Source: Vicia villosa (lineage: Eukaryota > Streptophyta > Magnoliopsida > Fabales > Fabaceae). Taken from it: a stretch of DNA of 64,000 nucleotides. Each line of letters begins with the position of its first letter. The first letter of the stretch is position 1. Shown piece by piece: positions 52,126-62,992 of the stretch. The stretch covers positions 930,001 to 994,000 of the forward strand of contig NW_026705154.1 in the NCBI RefSeq assembly GCF_029867415.1, read 5' to 3'. The position numbers were made by a program, and so were the translations under genes. The notes under the pieces are model-generated. The model was not told the DNA's origin, did not search any database, and saw only the letters and a list, made by a program, of their open reading frames with translations.

Positions 52126-52979
52126 TGTTAGATTTTATTTTATAATTATATATTAATAAATTAAGTTATTACATTGAAAATATTTTTGATTTAAGGCCTA
52201 ATTTATTATTTGTAAACTTTTATAATATTTTTCACTAACTCTACTTTCTTCATGATATTATATTAATTCTTAATAAATTCTTTAAATATTTTTTAATGAG
52301 AAATATTAACGTTTTATTCAAAAATATATATTAGTATGAATAAATATCAAAGTACGTCAGATACAAGTGCAATCACGTCTTTAACGTAATTTTTTAAAAT
52401 TGTGAAAGTATCATAATTATAAATATTTTCAAAATATAAAATTATAAATATTTGTATTTCTCTATAATTATGATTATAAATTGACACATGTTACGATTGA
52501 TTCAATAGCTATGAAACATGACAAAAACTATATAAATAAATATGTTCTACAAGAAAAAATCAGAAATAATAATTGTATGATTTACATTTCAGCCAAAGTA
52601 TTTATTAATAATTTTGAGCTAAATAGATGACTTATTTACAACGACTTTATTTATGTGTTTTGAATCCATTCGATTCGAGGATGTATCTTCAAATACATCA
52701 ATAATATTTTTGACTTTTAAGAAATATGAGACGCACTCTATAGGGTGAAAAAAGTAACCCCTTTAAAATATAATAAAGCCCAAAGTGACTTTAGCACATT
52801 AGAGTTTTAAGGGTTTGTTTGGCCCTATATTAATAAGTGGCCTTTTGGTTGTGCAAATTTTGAGTTTTATAAGAGAATTTCTTTGTAGACCTTCTAGGGA
52901 ATAACCCCTGCGGAAAACTCAAAAATACCCCTACTTCAGAAATGTATTTTTGAAGTAATTTTTTTTTTAGATTTTCTCA

Positions 52980-53043
52980 GAATTCGGAAATGCATCTCCG
53001 AAAACATTAAATGTGGGGTGTTTTTGGAGATGCATTTCCGAAA
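52980..53043. repeat. Palindrome pair, left subterminal zone
   Basis: TTCGGAAATGCATCTCCGAA near 52984 and TTTGGAGATGCATTTCCGAA near 53023. Confidence 0.9.
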
Positions 53044-53061
53044 GCTCTGAAAATTAAAAAA

Positions 53062-53349
53062 AAAAACGTTGAATTTAAGTATCAGGTGTGTGTCGATTTG
53101 ACGAGATTTGGATTTTCGGAGACATTGTTTCTGCTTCATAGTCGCACGCCTTTGGACGCGTCTAGCCGCATCATTTGTCAGTGGACGGCACGTCATACAA
53201 ATGAGGCGGATACTTGGTCGGATCCTTTTGTTGAAAGAATGGCGGAGTTTGAAGAAATGATGAAGCAAGAGCGTGAGGAAAATAGAGAGCGGTCGAAGAA
53301 CTTACCGGTTTTAGATTTAAGCGCCACCGATTGGTTCGGCGAATTTTAG
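53062..53349 (+). pseudogene. OTU-like protein C-terminal remnant, internally deleted
   Basis: The frame reads VCVDLTRFGFSETLFLLHSR, then WTARHTNEADTWSDPFVERM, then a coiled-coil-prone charged run (EEMMKQEREENRERSK) and a stop at 53349. The fragment at 35041-35510 retains a HFV.VYLK..CHIP-like segment between the FGFSET and EWTTH blocks; here that segment is missing. It is therefore a deleted copy. The frame that starts at 53011 begins within a palindrome copy and has no real start. Confidence 0.5.
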
Positions 53350-53571
53350 TTTTTACCGGACCCTTTTTGTTTGTAATGACCGGGTGTGTGTCATTTTTTG
53401 TATGTATTATCGTTTAGAATGTAAAATCAAACCGATTCAATACATATATAATATACCTATACTTTATGTTGTCATTGTTTATGTTTTGCTTATGCTTGGT
53501 TGAATTTGTCATTATTTGTCAAAACAGACTGCACAGCTCAAGACTCAAATTTCAAATTTGTTTCTGCTTAA

Positions 53572-53635
53572 TTCGGATATATATTTTCGAAATTTAATTG
53601 TTTTTGGGCTGTTTTCGGAAGTACATTTCCGAAAC
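53572..53635. repeat. Palindrome pair between the two coding remnants
   Basis: TTCGGATATATATTTTCGAA near 53573 and TTCGGAAGTACATTTCCGAA near 53615. Confidence 0.85.
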
Positions 53636-53686
53636 ATCCACTGAAAGCAAGATAGGATTGTTGGGTCATTATTACTCCAATAAGTC

Positions 53687-53694
53687 TATAAATA
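53687..53694 (+). promoter_or_regulatory. TATA box of the 123-aa ORF
   Basis: TATAAATA lies 43 bp before the ATG at 53737. An A/C-rich leader (CATCAACATCAAGCCACAAA) follows it, typical of plant 5' UTRs. The related cassette at 36141-36197 keeps the same layout. Confidence 0.55.
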
Positions 53695-53736
53695 CTACTA
53701 CATTCCTTTTCATCAACATCAAGCCACAAAACAACA

Positions 53737-54108
53737 ATGACACAAACCTACTCGTACCTTGTGTTTGTCTACTTCAGCAGTGGCTACCCGATGCCGTTCC
53801 AATTTCGCTTCTCGCGCGACACGCCGTTTGCGGAATTGATAACGTCGCTCAACACTCTCTTGCAATATCCGGAAAATCGGAAAGTTGTCAAGCTTGAGTA
53901 CTGCTCGCCTTCGCTTCACGACGAGGGAGACGTTCAGTTCACCCCATTTGAAGTCAAGAACGACGAAGATTTAGCGGTTTTGTGGACAACTTTCGACCGA
54001 TTTTTTTCGAACGGTACGATCGAGTTGGATGCAAAACTTCAAAGATCGGGGGCCGACGTTATCAAAATGTTGACTCATCCTCACCTATCTGTGTTTAACA
54101 ATATGTAA
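53737..54108 (+). CDS. Uncharacterised 123-aa protein borne by a MULE-like element
   Basis: A complete frame from an ATG in good context to a TAA, with its own TATA box and leader. The protein starts MTQTYSYLVFVYFSSGYPMP and has no signal peptide or TM segment. The core alternates hydrophobic and charged residues (FRFSRDTPFAELI, VKLEYCSPSL, VQFTPFEVKNDEDLAVLWTT) and the end is GTIELDAKL...ADVIKMLTHP. The layout, with an early basic strand and a later ...F.VKNDEDL..LW motif, faintly recalls the ubiquitin-like PB1 fold seen at the N-terminus of some plant MULE proteins; this is an inference. The GC content is clearly higher than the flanks. A 40-aa deleted relative lies at 36197-36319. It could be an expressed transposon accessory protein or the first exon of a lost transposase. 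Confidence 0.55.
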   Translation: MTQTYSYLVFVYFSSGYPMPFQFRFSRDTPFAELITSLNTLLQYPENRKVVKLEYCSPSLHDEGDVQFTPFEVKNDEDLAVLWTTFDRFFSNGTIELDAKLQRSGADVIKMLTHPHLSVFNNM

Positions 54109-54203
54109 CTTTAATTTTATGTTATGTGATGTTTGTAATTTTCATGCTTTATAATAAATCGAAGCGTTGTTGTTTGTTTCATGATTTCTGTATCAGAGAA
54201 GAT

Positions 54204-54411
54204 TTCGGAAGTACATATCTGAATTCTTCCAAGGGGGGTGAATTCGGAGATGCATCTCCGAATTCATCTTTTTTCTGGAAAATAACTTTATTTCGGATGT
54301 GCATCTCCGAAATCACATTTTTTCCAAAAAAAAAAAGTGTTTTCGGAAGTGCATCTCCGAAACCACCTTTTTCTTCATAAAAAGTTGACTTCGGAGATGC
54401 ATTTCTGAAAT
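54204..54411. repeat. Cluster of five TTCGGA..TCCGAA palindromes, right subterminal zone
   Basis: Copies near 54205, 54243 (TTCGGAGATGCATCTCCGAA, perfect), 54292, 54341 and 54390, about 40-50 bp apart. This is the same layout as in the MULE at 36668-38014. Confidence 0.9.
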
Positions 54412-54691
54412 ATAGGGGCATTCTGAAAAATTTGCCGCGGGTGACCAAGAAGAGTAGGAGGTCTACAAAGAAATTCTCCTTTTTGTTTAGCATCTCTATG
54501 CTTATATCTCAAGAAAAACAGCTTTTTACGCATTCAAGCACTCACTCTATTTATAATTGTTGGATCTTAATTATAGGATTCAAATAAATAACATTACTTT
54601 TATATAATAATAAAAAATATATATTAAATTTAATTAAAAATCGTTTGATCTTGATCAGACAATTAAAAAAGTTTGACTTTATGACTGCAAA

Positions 54692-55276
54692 TAGGGATGA
54701 CAGTAGGCAGAATCTAGACAAGGTACTATAGTATCCTTCCTTATATCTACAGATGAAAAAAATCCATGTACTCGAGCCCATACTCGTTTGGACACCAACT
54801 TTAGCACACATACCCGTGCTGGCGTGCCCTATGGATATATAAGTAGCGTGTTGTACCTGTTACCCGCATTTCTAATAAAAATAAATAGATCAATCATAAA
54901 ATATCATATCATATTAAGTTTTTAAGAACATTAAAAAGTTTTCAAAAAGTACTTTGTTGGATTATGAAATAAAAAAACGCATGTATTAAATATGTAATGG
55001 TTTAACATTGAAGTATTTTTTGAAATTGATAGACATACATTTTTATAAAAATAATATAAATTAAAATATATGAATATATGGTGTAGGGGAATGGGGCAGG
55101 TTAGGTATTAAGGTGTTCAGACCTGCACTCATATCTAGACCTGCACTCATATCTGTTTATTTTAGTGGATAATTACTCGAGCTCATGCTCGTATATATTT
55201 TTGTGGGTTTTTACCAACCCATTATAGATATTTTTTTACAGGTATCTACTGAATTTGGATCAAATTATAATCCCTA
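54692..55276. mobile_element. Probable non-autonomous hAT element, 585 bp
   Basis: It starts TAGGGATGACAGTAGG and ends ...ATAATCCCTA, so TAGGGAT is inverted at the two ends. The flanking octamers ACTGCAAA and AATGTAAA agree at six of eight positions, as expected of an aged 8-bp duplication. The interior has degenerate ACCCGTAC/CACTCATATCTAGACCTGC-type subterminal repeats and no coding sequence. Confidence 0.55.
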
Positions 55277-55284
55277 AATGTAAA

Positions 55285-56269
55285 GAGTCTTTAACTACAA
55301 CAAATCATAGTCCATATCTCACATCCCTACATTATTATATGTGGAATGACTATATTCTCCTTAATATAAAATAAGTAAAATAAATATAATAAAATTATTT
55401 CATTTACACATTTCAAAATATTTGGTAACTTTTCGCATTTTTCCACAAGTTCGGCTTTTCTTTTAAACTCTTACACTTATAATGCATATTAAGTTATATT
55501 GTATCAAAAATGCTATTTTGATACCATATCATGACATCAACACTTACATCTAAGCATACGATGAATAATTTTTTTTTTAATTTTTTAAAATAAAAAATAA
55601 TATGTTTTAAAATTATTTTTATAATACAAATATAAAATTTATCATTAATCAATTTTATTGTTACATTAAACATAAAAATATATATTATTAGCCACATATA
55701 TATTATTAAATCAATAAAATGCATAACATTAACCAAGTTAATATTTGGTTAATATGAAATGTAGTAATTCGTCTTTACATTCCATTAACTAATTTTATTT
55801 GTTATCTTTCATATATTTCATACTTTAATATCAGAACTTGGTTAATAGAATCTAAAGATTGGTTATTATATTTTATAATTTAATGTCAGTATTTGGTTAA
55901 TGTGATATATTTTATTGTTTAATGGAATAATAAACTTAATTAATGAATTATACGTAAAATATGTGATCAATAACATATATTTTTATAATAATGCAATAAT
56001 AAAATTAATTAATAATAAATCGTATATTTATGTTACAAAAATAATTATAAAAATCAAAATATTTTTATAAATATTATTTTTTATTAAAGTTTATAAAAAA
56101 AACGTTCTTCACCATTTAAATACAATGAACAATAATTGATGTAAATATTAGTGTCAAATTGGATGTCAAGATGCATTGCAAATATTATATATATGCAATG
56201 CATTTTTACAATATTTTGATATAATAATACGGTATAAAGTATAAAAACAATTGAGTTTTATATAATTTA
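55285..56269. other. Intergenic very AT-rich DNA
   Basis: No gene was recognised. The motif TTGGTTAATATGA/TTGGTTAATGTGA recurs near 55746 and 55890. Confidence 0.6.
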
Positions 56270-56408
56270 AACAACTTGTCTACAAATTGCATGAATCCAA
56301 ACAATGTAGTGCGTACCAAGAAAACATCCTTAATCATTTAGATCAAAATACTAAATAAAAAACAAAAAAACAAAATCTAGCTCTCTCTTTAGAACCTACT
56401 AATAAGTC

Positions 56409-56987
56409 TCAACAACAAGAAACTTGAATCTTTGTTGTCAAATTTGATGTTTTTTGGTGCCTAAAATTCTCACCTTGTTTATCATCTGAAATCAAATGTC
56501 TCCTAAACATAGCTATGAATGCTTCAACTCTTTCATTCAATTCTTCCTTAGACAACACTTCCACATGTTCATCTTCTTCTTCATCATCATTCTCATCAAT
56601 CTCATTCTCAACATCAACATGATGAATGCTACTAGTACTGGAACTAGTACTATTCCAACTTTGTTTTTTGTAACATTCCTTATCTTCTTCAATTTGAGAA
56701 AATTCACATGCCCTTTTCTTCTCTTTGTCATCATTTTTCACAACTTCAACATTGCTTTCATTTTCCAAATTTCTAGTACTACAATAATTTGGATTCATTG
56801 ACATGTAAAGAATGGCTAATAGAATAACATTGAGGAAGAGAAACACATAAGAACGCCATTTTTCAACTAAGAAACTCTTTAGACAAACCATTAGAAGAAA
56901 AGTACCTAATGTGAACATTATACTTTGTATACTATCTTCATTGAACTCTTTAGTTTCTCTCTCACATTCACTTTTCTTCATCTCCAT
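56409..56987 (-). CDS. DUF4408/DUF761-like two-TM protein, copy 3
   Basis: A single-exon frame of 192 aa. The architecture is that of copy 1: a charged N-terminus, TM segments about residues 20-38 and 44-61 (FLFLNVILLAILYM), the acidic block ENDDEEEDEHVEV, the DUF761-like ELNERVEAFIAMFRRHL and the conserved tail TTKIQVSCC. Relative to copy 1 it lacks two residues in the KEEEF region and one in the SQEIEE region, both in frame. It is intact and probably functional. It is the closest relative of copy 1, which it mirrors in the second duplication unit. Confidence 0.85.
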   Translation of the reverse strand: MEMKKSECERETKEFNEDSIQSIMFTLGTFLLMVCLKSFLVEKWRSYVFLFLNVILLAILYMSMNPNYCSTRNLENESNVEVVKNDDKEKKRACEFSQIEEDKECYKKQSWNSTSSSTSSIHHVDVENEIDENDDEEEDEHVEVLSKEELNERVEAFIAMFRRHLISDDKQGENFRHQKTSNLTTKIQVSCC

Positions 56988-57789
56988 ATTGGAAGTCTAA
57001 ATTTTCTTGTTGTTTGCTTAGTGTTGTGAGGTAAAGAACTAGAAAACTTGACTATAAATGAATGTGAGAAAGTGGTTTTCATGTGGAAACAAGAATGATA
57101 GTTTTGTTAGTGATTTTGGGGACTTGATAATCACAAAGAAAGAGTAAAGTAGTGATGATGAGAGAATATAACAGGCCAAGATGTAAATGTGAGTGGTGTA
57201 AGGTGATGAGGAGACATAACACAAACAAGGAATGTTGCTTTGTCACAAATACTATTTGTTGGTATGATTTTCTTATCCAACTTAGAATCAATTAGAGAGT
57301 TTTTGGTTTTGGCGTGTAACACCAAATCCGCTCAATAGTCATTAGCCTTAGTAGTGATAGGTTTGTGACATAGGCACATAGTGAAAAAAATTCTTATGAT
57401 AAGAAAATATAGCAATTATGTAAGTTAGCACACGGAGAATTTTGGATATTTTGTCCTGCCACCTCTCACTCATAACACCTCTTTGAGTCATGTTTTAAAC
57501 CATTGTACTCTTATTTAATTTTTCTGATTTTTTTAAAAGTGTCGTGTGTTATTGGAATTTTTATATAATATCAAATTTTTTAGTTTTATGGGATTTAACA
57601 TGAGTATATACAGGATTTTTGTTAAAAATATTGGAGTTTATGAGTTTTTATGAAGAAATATCTGATATTTCCAAAATATCCGATAAAAATATAATGTTTT
57701 TTGAAAAATATATGAAGAAACATCGGAATTTTCAAAAAAAAATCGGTGCAAGACAATTGTTTTTCATGATTTTGCACCTTCACTACAGC

Positions 57790-60065
57790 TCTGTCTCTAG
57801 CGGTCAGTGGGCAATGGACAATCATGTTTCAACTTCACCTGAATCCAATGATTGTTGTTAACAAAACCAACTATAATAAGCTTCGCAAACATGGATGGAG
57901 ATACCACTAGTGGGAAGAAAGTGATGTTAAGGTTCTTAGACAACGAGACCAATATGAGACAGTATCTAAAAGCAATATGATAACTCGTATCAGAAATCGT
58001 CATGCATTTGTCACGACCATGAACTCCCAATGTAGTTACTCGCGACGAACTCCTAACTTCAGAGACCGTGTCATAGAATATACTAGAACAATTGATGATT
58101 TTGATATACTTCACCATCTAAGTGTGTTTGAACCAAAGACTACGACTCTTCATGCAATCCAAGTAAATTTGCAATAGCACAAAAACCACAATTTACATCA
58201 AGCTCCACATCAACAATGTCATCAATATAGTCATGTAAGAAAGCTGGAAACTGAGTCAAGTAAAGATGTCTTGCAAACTGGCTAGACGATTGACTTGGAG
58301 TTGGTTCTGTACATGATTCGTTGTCTGAATTCCCTGCGAGCCCTTAGCAAACTCCCAATGTGAAAGATCAAAATGCACACCACTCTCTTGAATCTTTTTA
58401 CTCTTTTTATTTCCCCTCTTTGGCTTATACTTCTCTGGTGTTATACGCATGGAAGTTGTGGATGAATGTGTTAGTGCCCGAACAATTTTTTTCATTACCC
58501 TCTGGCCAACTATATCTAATGTACTAAAATACCTCTTCAACTCTTCTCACTCTTCTTCTAAGTCCAATTGTGTCTCATTATCTTCTTGACTGACTTCATG
58601 CTCATCAACGTTTAATTTCTTTCAATACATATGAATCAATTCTAATGGAACGGACTCACCTTGTATTTGAATATATGCAAGTTGACACGCACAAGGTAAC
58701 TCATGCGAGTTATAATGAAGCAACCTCGTGAATCTTTTTCAGAACCAACTAATTTTACTCCTTCCATCTCCTTTGAAACGTGATATATGCACTATATATC
58801 TTAAAACGAAGTCGCGCAATCTGGAGTAAAATGAAGTGTTATACTGATGCTCAATGTTGGCAATACTTTTTGTGAAATGATACTCTGATTGATCCTATTT
58901 GCAACTTTAACATGGTGCTCACATCATCTCAACTTCTACATAAATCTCTTCGACTAGTAGTCAACATATTTTTGTGTCTCCAATGAACAAACTCAACCCT
59001 AAGAAACTTAATTAGAAAAAGATGTTATAATTTGATAATTATTATTCTAATACAATCAAAGTCACAACGATGTACCTATTTGTTGTCGTGCTCCCAAAAT
59101 GATTCACTTTATTAGCTCATGCACCGACAATTTTTTATAGGGTGTCAACCATGTTTCGTGCACCTACTAAACAAATAAAGAAATATTAACACATACTACC
59201 TCAATGCTTCAAGTGTTCCACAAACTCAGACTCCATATTTGAATACATGATTTTGTTTCATAGATTCATAACATGTTCTGGCCTATTAGGTGCGACATAG
59301 TCCTTACATTTCATACTAACATTTTTTAAATATGTAACAGACTCAACAGATAAACGGAATATGGGAAAACAACTTCTATGGAATTCATTAACGCGAGTTT
59401 CCGATCGACCACCACAACATTCGATAGCAACTTCTCAAATGCGAATAACTCTTTCATATTCTCTAGTGTCCATGTGAAGTTTTCTCCCTTTCTTGTTCCA
59501 AATAGGAAATTCAATCGAAAACACCAACTTCGTTGATGTAACACCAAAAATCTCAAGTAGTGGAAGTTGGTACGTGTTTGTTTTGTATGTACATTCAATA
59601 ATCAACACAATATGAAATTTAATCAACAGCTTTCCAGTTTTCAATTAAAGGAAAAGTTACATTTATGGGGGAAGGCATTACCTGTTTGTTGTGTATGTGC
59701 AATAAAAATTCAATACCAAATGAAACATATTCAACAACTTCATTGAATTAGGATGTGTCAAAAAGATATCAGTAACAACTTTTGTTTTGGGCCTGTTTTC
59801 GAACCACTACATGTATTCTCATCATGAATTAGACTCACTAGATGTTGCATTTCAGTCAATGGACCTCTCTTACTAGTCTTGTTTGTAGATCTTACCTTGT
59901 ACACCTGCGTGGTGCTCATTAGGTTTTCTTGATCTCTATCTTTCAAAGCAGCAATTATGTATTTGTATTTGAGAGCTATATTGTATTTTGTCCTATCATT
60001 CACAAATTGTCTTCCATCATGTTTTAAAGAGTATAACATGTCATGTTCGTCTAAATCTATAGCTA
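57790..60065 (-). pseudogene. MULE transposase-OTU fusion pseudogene, copy 2
   Basis: The order is that of copy 1. The N-terminal part lies at 59758-60039 (LKHDGRQFVNDRTKYNIALK, then SKRGPLTEMQHLVSLIHDE, a FAR1/MULE-like zone). The transposase core is near 59330-59640, with IECTYKTNTYQLPLLEIFG (first catalytic D changed to E) and VVVDRKLALMN. The SWIM-like zone is near 58700 and the THSSTTSMR linker near 58455. The OTU-like DVELDVNCGFCAIA lies near 58200 and its C-terminal GFVNNNHWIQVKLKHDCPLP near 57840. Unlike copy 1 it keeps NHW, the probable catalytic His region. Stops and shifts make it a pseudogene. Confidence 0.75.
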
Positions 60066-60600
60066 GTTAATGATTATAGAATCCTCGTGTCCATCATGTT
60101 TTTGAAATTGTTAGTTATATAGTTGGATAAACTTGTTTTATAAGTTATTATTTAAATTAGACTCGCGCATTTATAAATATGAAAAGTGGAGAAATTAATA
60201 TTTAAATTCATATTCATTCGCATATTATCTTTAAAAAATCATTATTTTATTTCAGAATTTGAATTTTCTCTCCATTATATCCTATTATTTTATTATTTTA
60301 CGAATTAATAGCAACCTAGAGAAAATTTACATACTCACCAAAAAAAGAGAAAATTTAAATTACAAAAAAGTAGCTGTTGTACAATTATAAGTACTAATAA
60401 GATTAATTATCACTGATAATTCGAGTGAAGTGAAGATATAATTAATAATTAATAATTAATAATGTAAAGAATATGTCTACAAATTGCATCAATCCAAACA
60501 ATCTAGTACCAACAAAACATCCTTAATCAATTAGACCAAAATTACAAATAAAAATAAAACAAAAAATTCTAGCTCTCTCTTTAGAACCTACTAATAAGTC

Positions 60601-61197
60601 TCAACAACAAGAAACTTGAATCTTCGTTGTCAAATTTGATGTTTTTTGGTGCCTAAAATTCTCACCTTGTTTATCATCTGAAATCAAATGTCTCCTAAAC
60701 ATAGCTATGAATGCTTCAACTCTTTCATTCAATTCTTCCTTAGACAACACTTCCACATGTTCATCTTCTTCTTCTTCATCATTCTCATCAATCTCATTCT
60801 CAACATCAACATGATGAACATGATGAATGCTACTAGTACTAGAAATAGTACTATTCCAACATTGTATTTTGTGACATTCTTTATCTTCTTCAATTTCTTG
60901 AGAAATCTCACATACCCTTTTCTTCTCTTTGTCATCATTTTTGACATCTCCAACATTGCTTTCATTTTCTAAATTTCTACTACTACAATAATTTGGATTC
61001 ATTGACATGTAAAGAATGGCTAATAAAATCACATTGAGAATTATAAACACATAAGAACGCCATTTTTCAACTAAGAAACCCTTTAGACAAATCATTACAA
61101 GAAATGTACCTAATGTGAACATTATAGTTTGTATACTATCTTCCTTGAACTCTTCTTCTTTGGTTTCTCTCTCACATTCACTCTTCTTCATCTCCAT
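60601..61197 (-). CDS. DUF4408/DUF761-like two-TM protein, copy 4
   Basis: A single-exon frame of 198 aa, with TM segments about residues 24-41 (IMFTLGTFLVMICLKGFL) and 47-64 (YVFIILNVILLAILYM). The Ser-rich middle includes a HHVHHVDVENE expansion, followed by an acidic block and the DUF761-like C-terminus ELNERVEAFIAMFRRHL. It shares FLVMICLKGFL, VFIILNV and RVCEISQEIEEDKECHK with copy 2, against FLLMVCLKSFL and VFLFLNV in copies 1 and 3. It is therefore the uninterrupted counterpart of the hAT-split gene. Confidence 0.87.
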   Translation of the reverse strand: MEMKKSECERETKEEEFKEDSIQTIMFTLGTFLVMICLKGFLVEKWRSYVFIILNVILLAILYMSMNPNYCSSRNLENESNVGDVKNDDKEKKRVCEISQEIEEDKECHKIQCWNSTISSTSSIHHVHHVDVENEIDENDEEEEDEHVEVLSKEELNERVEAFIAMFRRHLISDDKQGENFRHQKTSNLTTKIQVSCC

Positions 61198-62348
61198 ATT
61201 GGAAGGTTAGATTTTCTTGTTGTTTGCTTAGTGTTGTGAGGTATAGAACTAGAAAACTTGAGTATAAATCAATGAGAGAAAGTGGTTTTCATGTGGAAGC
61301 AAGAATGATAGTTTTGTTAGTGATGTGGGGGACTTGATAACCACAATAAAAGAGTAAAGTAGTGATGATGAGAGAATATAACAAGGCGAGATGTGATGTA
61401 TGGTGTTGAGGAGACAAAGAAACATAATACAAACAAAGAATGTTGCTTTGTGACAAATACTATTGGCTATATTTTGTTAATGATTTCCTTATCCAACTTA
61501 GAATCAATTAGAGAGTGTTTGATCTTGGCGTGCAAAACCAAATCACCAATAGTCACTACTCTTAAAAGAGTGATAGGCCTGTGACATAGGCACATAGTGA
61601 CCAGGATTTTTGTACTAAGAGAATCTCACAATCATATAGTTGACACATAGAAAATTGAAACAAGATCCAACGGTCCAAAATATTGATTTGTTAATTATAT
61701 ATCTTATTATATAATGCATTTAGTCAAGATCAATGATCGAAATTGTTAATTGTATAAATGTGTGAGCCCATCGAGACAAGTATTTTGGAATTGTCAGACC
61801 AAGATCAAATCGTCTATATTACATATTCAAAATAATATATAATGCATCATATAAATTGTTTAAGAATGATGAACAATAGATAGATCAAGGTTTGTCTGAT
61901 GAAGGCAAACACTAATTTCTCGTCATTGGAAAATCCTTCAATTGGATAGAATATTTATTACAAGTTTGATAAATAGATATCGCATTATATAAATCGTTCG
62001 GAAACAATCAACCGTAAGGATTGTCAAATGTATAAATATGTGACTTTATAAAATTTACTATTTCAGACAAAATCCTAATTTTTTATTATCAAGAAATCTC
62101 ACAATTTATATAAATCGTTAGATCAAAACCAAACAAGTATACATCTCATTATGAAAATCGCCTTATCAACACTTACAAGTTTTATCAATTGCATTACTTA
62201 GAATCCATTTTCAAACACATAGTGGTTGGTAGTTACTACGATTCCTCATTAAACTACAAATATATTTCATTCAACTTCAAGTTTAACTTTGCTTTGGTTC
62301 TTCAAATCTTGATGTATGCATTTTTGAAACAAACCTAGTGGAGTAAAA

Positions 62349-62525
62349 ATGGGAGCCAATGATGTAGAAGTAACACTAGAAAAAGCAAAGCATCTAGAGA
62401 AGAGGGAATTGGAATGTCCTATTCAAAAACAGAAGGAACAGCTGGCCTATTTTGTTGTGAGTAAAGATCACTATTACATGCTAGATTTACTGTATGAAAG
62501 ACAAAAAGAAAAGGTTGAAACGTGA
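62349..62525 (+). CDS. Unrecognised small ORF, 58 aa
   Basis: ATG to TGA. It encodes a charged, helix-prone peptide starting MGANDVEVTLEKAKHLEKRE with HYYMLDLLYERQKEKVE near the end. The codon use is unremarkable and there is no domain. It could be an exon or relic of a larger gene. Confidence is low because length alone does not exclude chance. Confidence 0.2.
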   Translation: MGANDVEVTLEKAKHLEKRELECPIQKQKEQLAYFVVSKDHYYMLDLLYERQKEKVET

Positions 62526-62883
62526 TGGACCAAAAGCACGCTTGATGTATGCATATAATCACAGAATATCCCCACATGTCTAATGATGTAAGCTATTTTT
62601 ACCTTGCTGTGTTCTTACCTTTTTTTTTGTTGTGCAAAAAGGGACCAACCATAGTACATTGTATAAAGTAGAGTCCTTTTTGTGTTAGTAAGTCATTCAT
62701 GTTTTTTGTAACTCGATATTCGACTTAAAGACATGCTAATATGATACTAATCTGAAAGATCAATTTCACCGTCCATTAGCAGATGATCCAATGGATTTCA
62801 GAGCAAAAATCTATATGAATTGATCCACCACAGAAATTGTGAAATCAAAATTTGAGAGATCTAGAAGAGCACACTTCTAAGTC

Positions 62884-62992
62884 TCGACTCCTGTCTTCAC
62901 TTCCATACCAATCTCTTAAGAAATGAAAGTTATGCGTCTAGACTCATGTCTTCCCTTCCATACCAATCTCTTAAGAAATGAAAGTTATGCAT
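62884..62992. repeat. Tandem duplication, two copies of a 55-bp unit
   Basis: TTCCATACCAATCTCTTAAG starts at 62901 and again at 62956, with matching flanks. It is a simple local duplication. Confidence 0.9.

Larger units (their letters stand above)
49194..52764. mobile_element. MULE-like element carrying a mobile-domain gene and a copia fragment
   Basis: The left end AGAGGATTACTTTTTTCACC and the inverted right end AAAGGGGTTACTTTTTTCACC share GATTACTTTTTTCACC-like terminal repeats of about 20 bp. Copies of the GGAGAT..ATCTCC palindrome lie near 49265, 49817 and 50338. Inside are a plant-mobile-domain remnant (50411-51034) and a copia RT/RNase H fragment (51036-51606). No exact 9-bp target duplication was found. 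Confidence 0.6.
52872..54480 (+). mobile_element. MULE-like element with OTU-like remnant and an intact 123-aa ORF
   Basis: The left end AGAGAATTTCTTTGTAGACC is inverted at the right as GGTCTACAAAGAAATTCTC. The similarity continues inward (AAAAATACCCCTA at the left, AGAATGCCCCTATA at the right, inverted). Nine copies of the TTCGGA..TGCAT..TCCGAA palindrome lie inside. Coding remains on the plus strand: OTU-like tail (53062-53349), then TATA box and ORF (53687-54108). No exact target duplication was recognised. Confidence 0.7.
56270..61670. repeat. Segmental duplication unit 2
   Basis: Contains DUF gene 3, MULE-OTU pseudogene 2 and DUF gene 4. It is colinear with 38520-49130 except for the hAT element there. 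It also matches between genes, for example the CATTAGCCTTAGTAGT promoter flank near 57340 and the TTGCACCT..ACAGCTCTGTCTC stretch near 57773. Confidence 0.9.
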
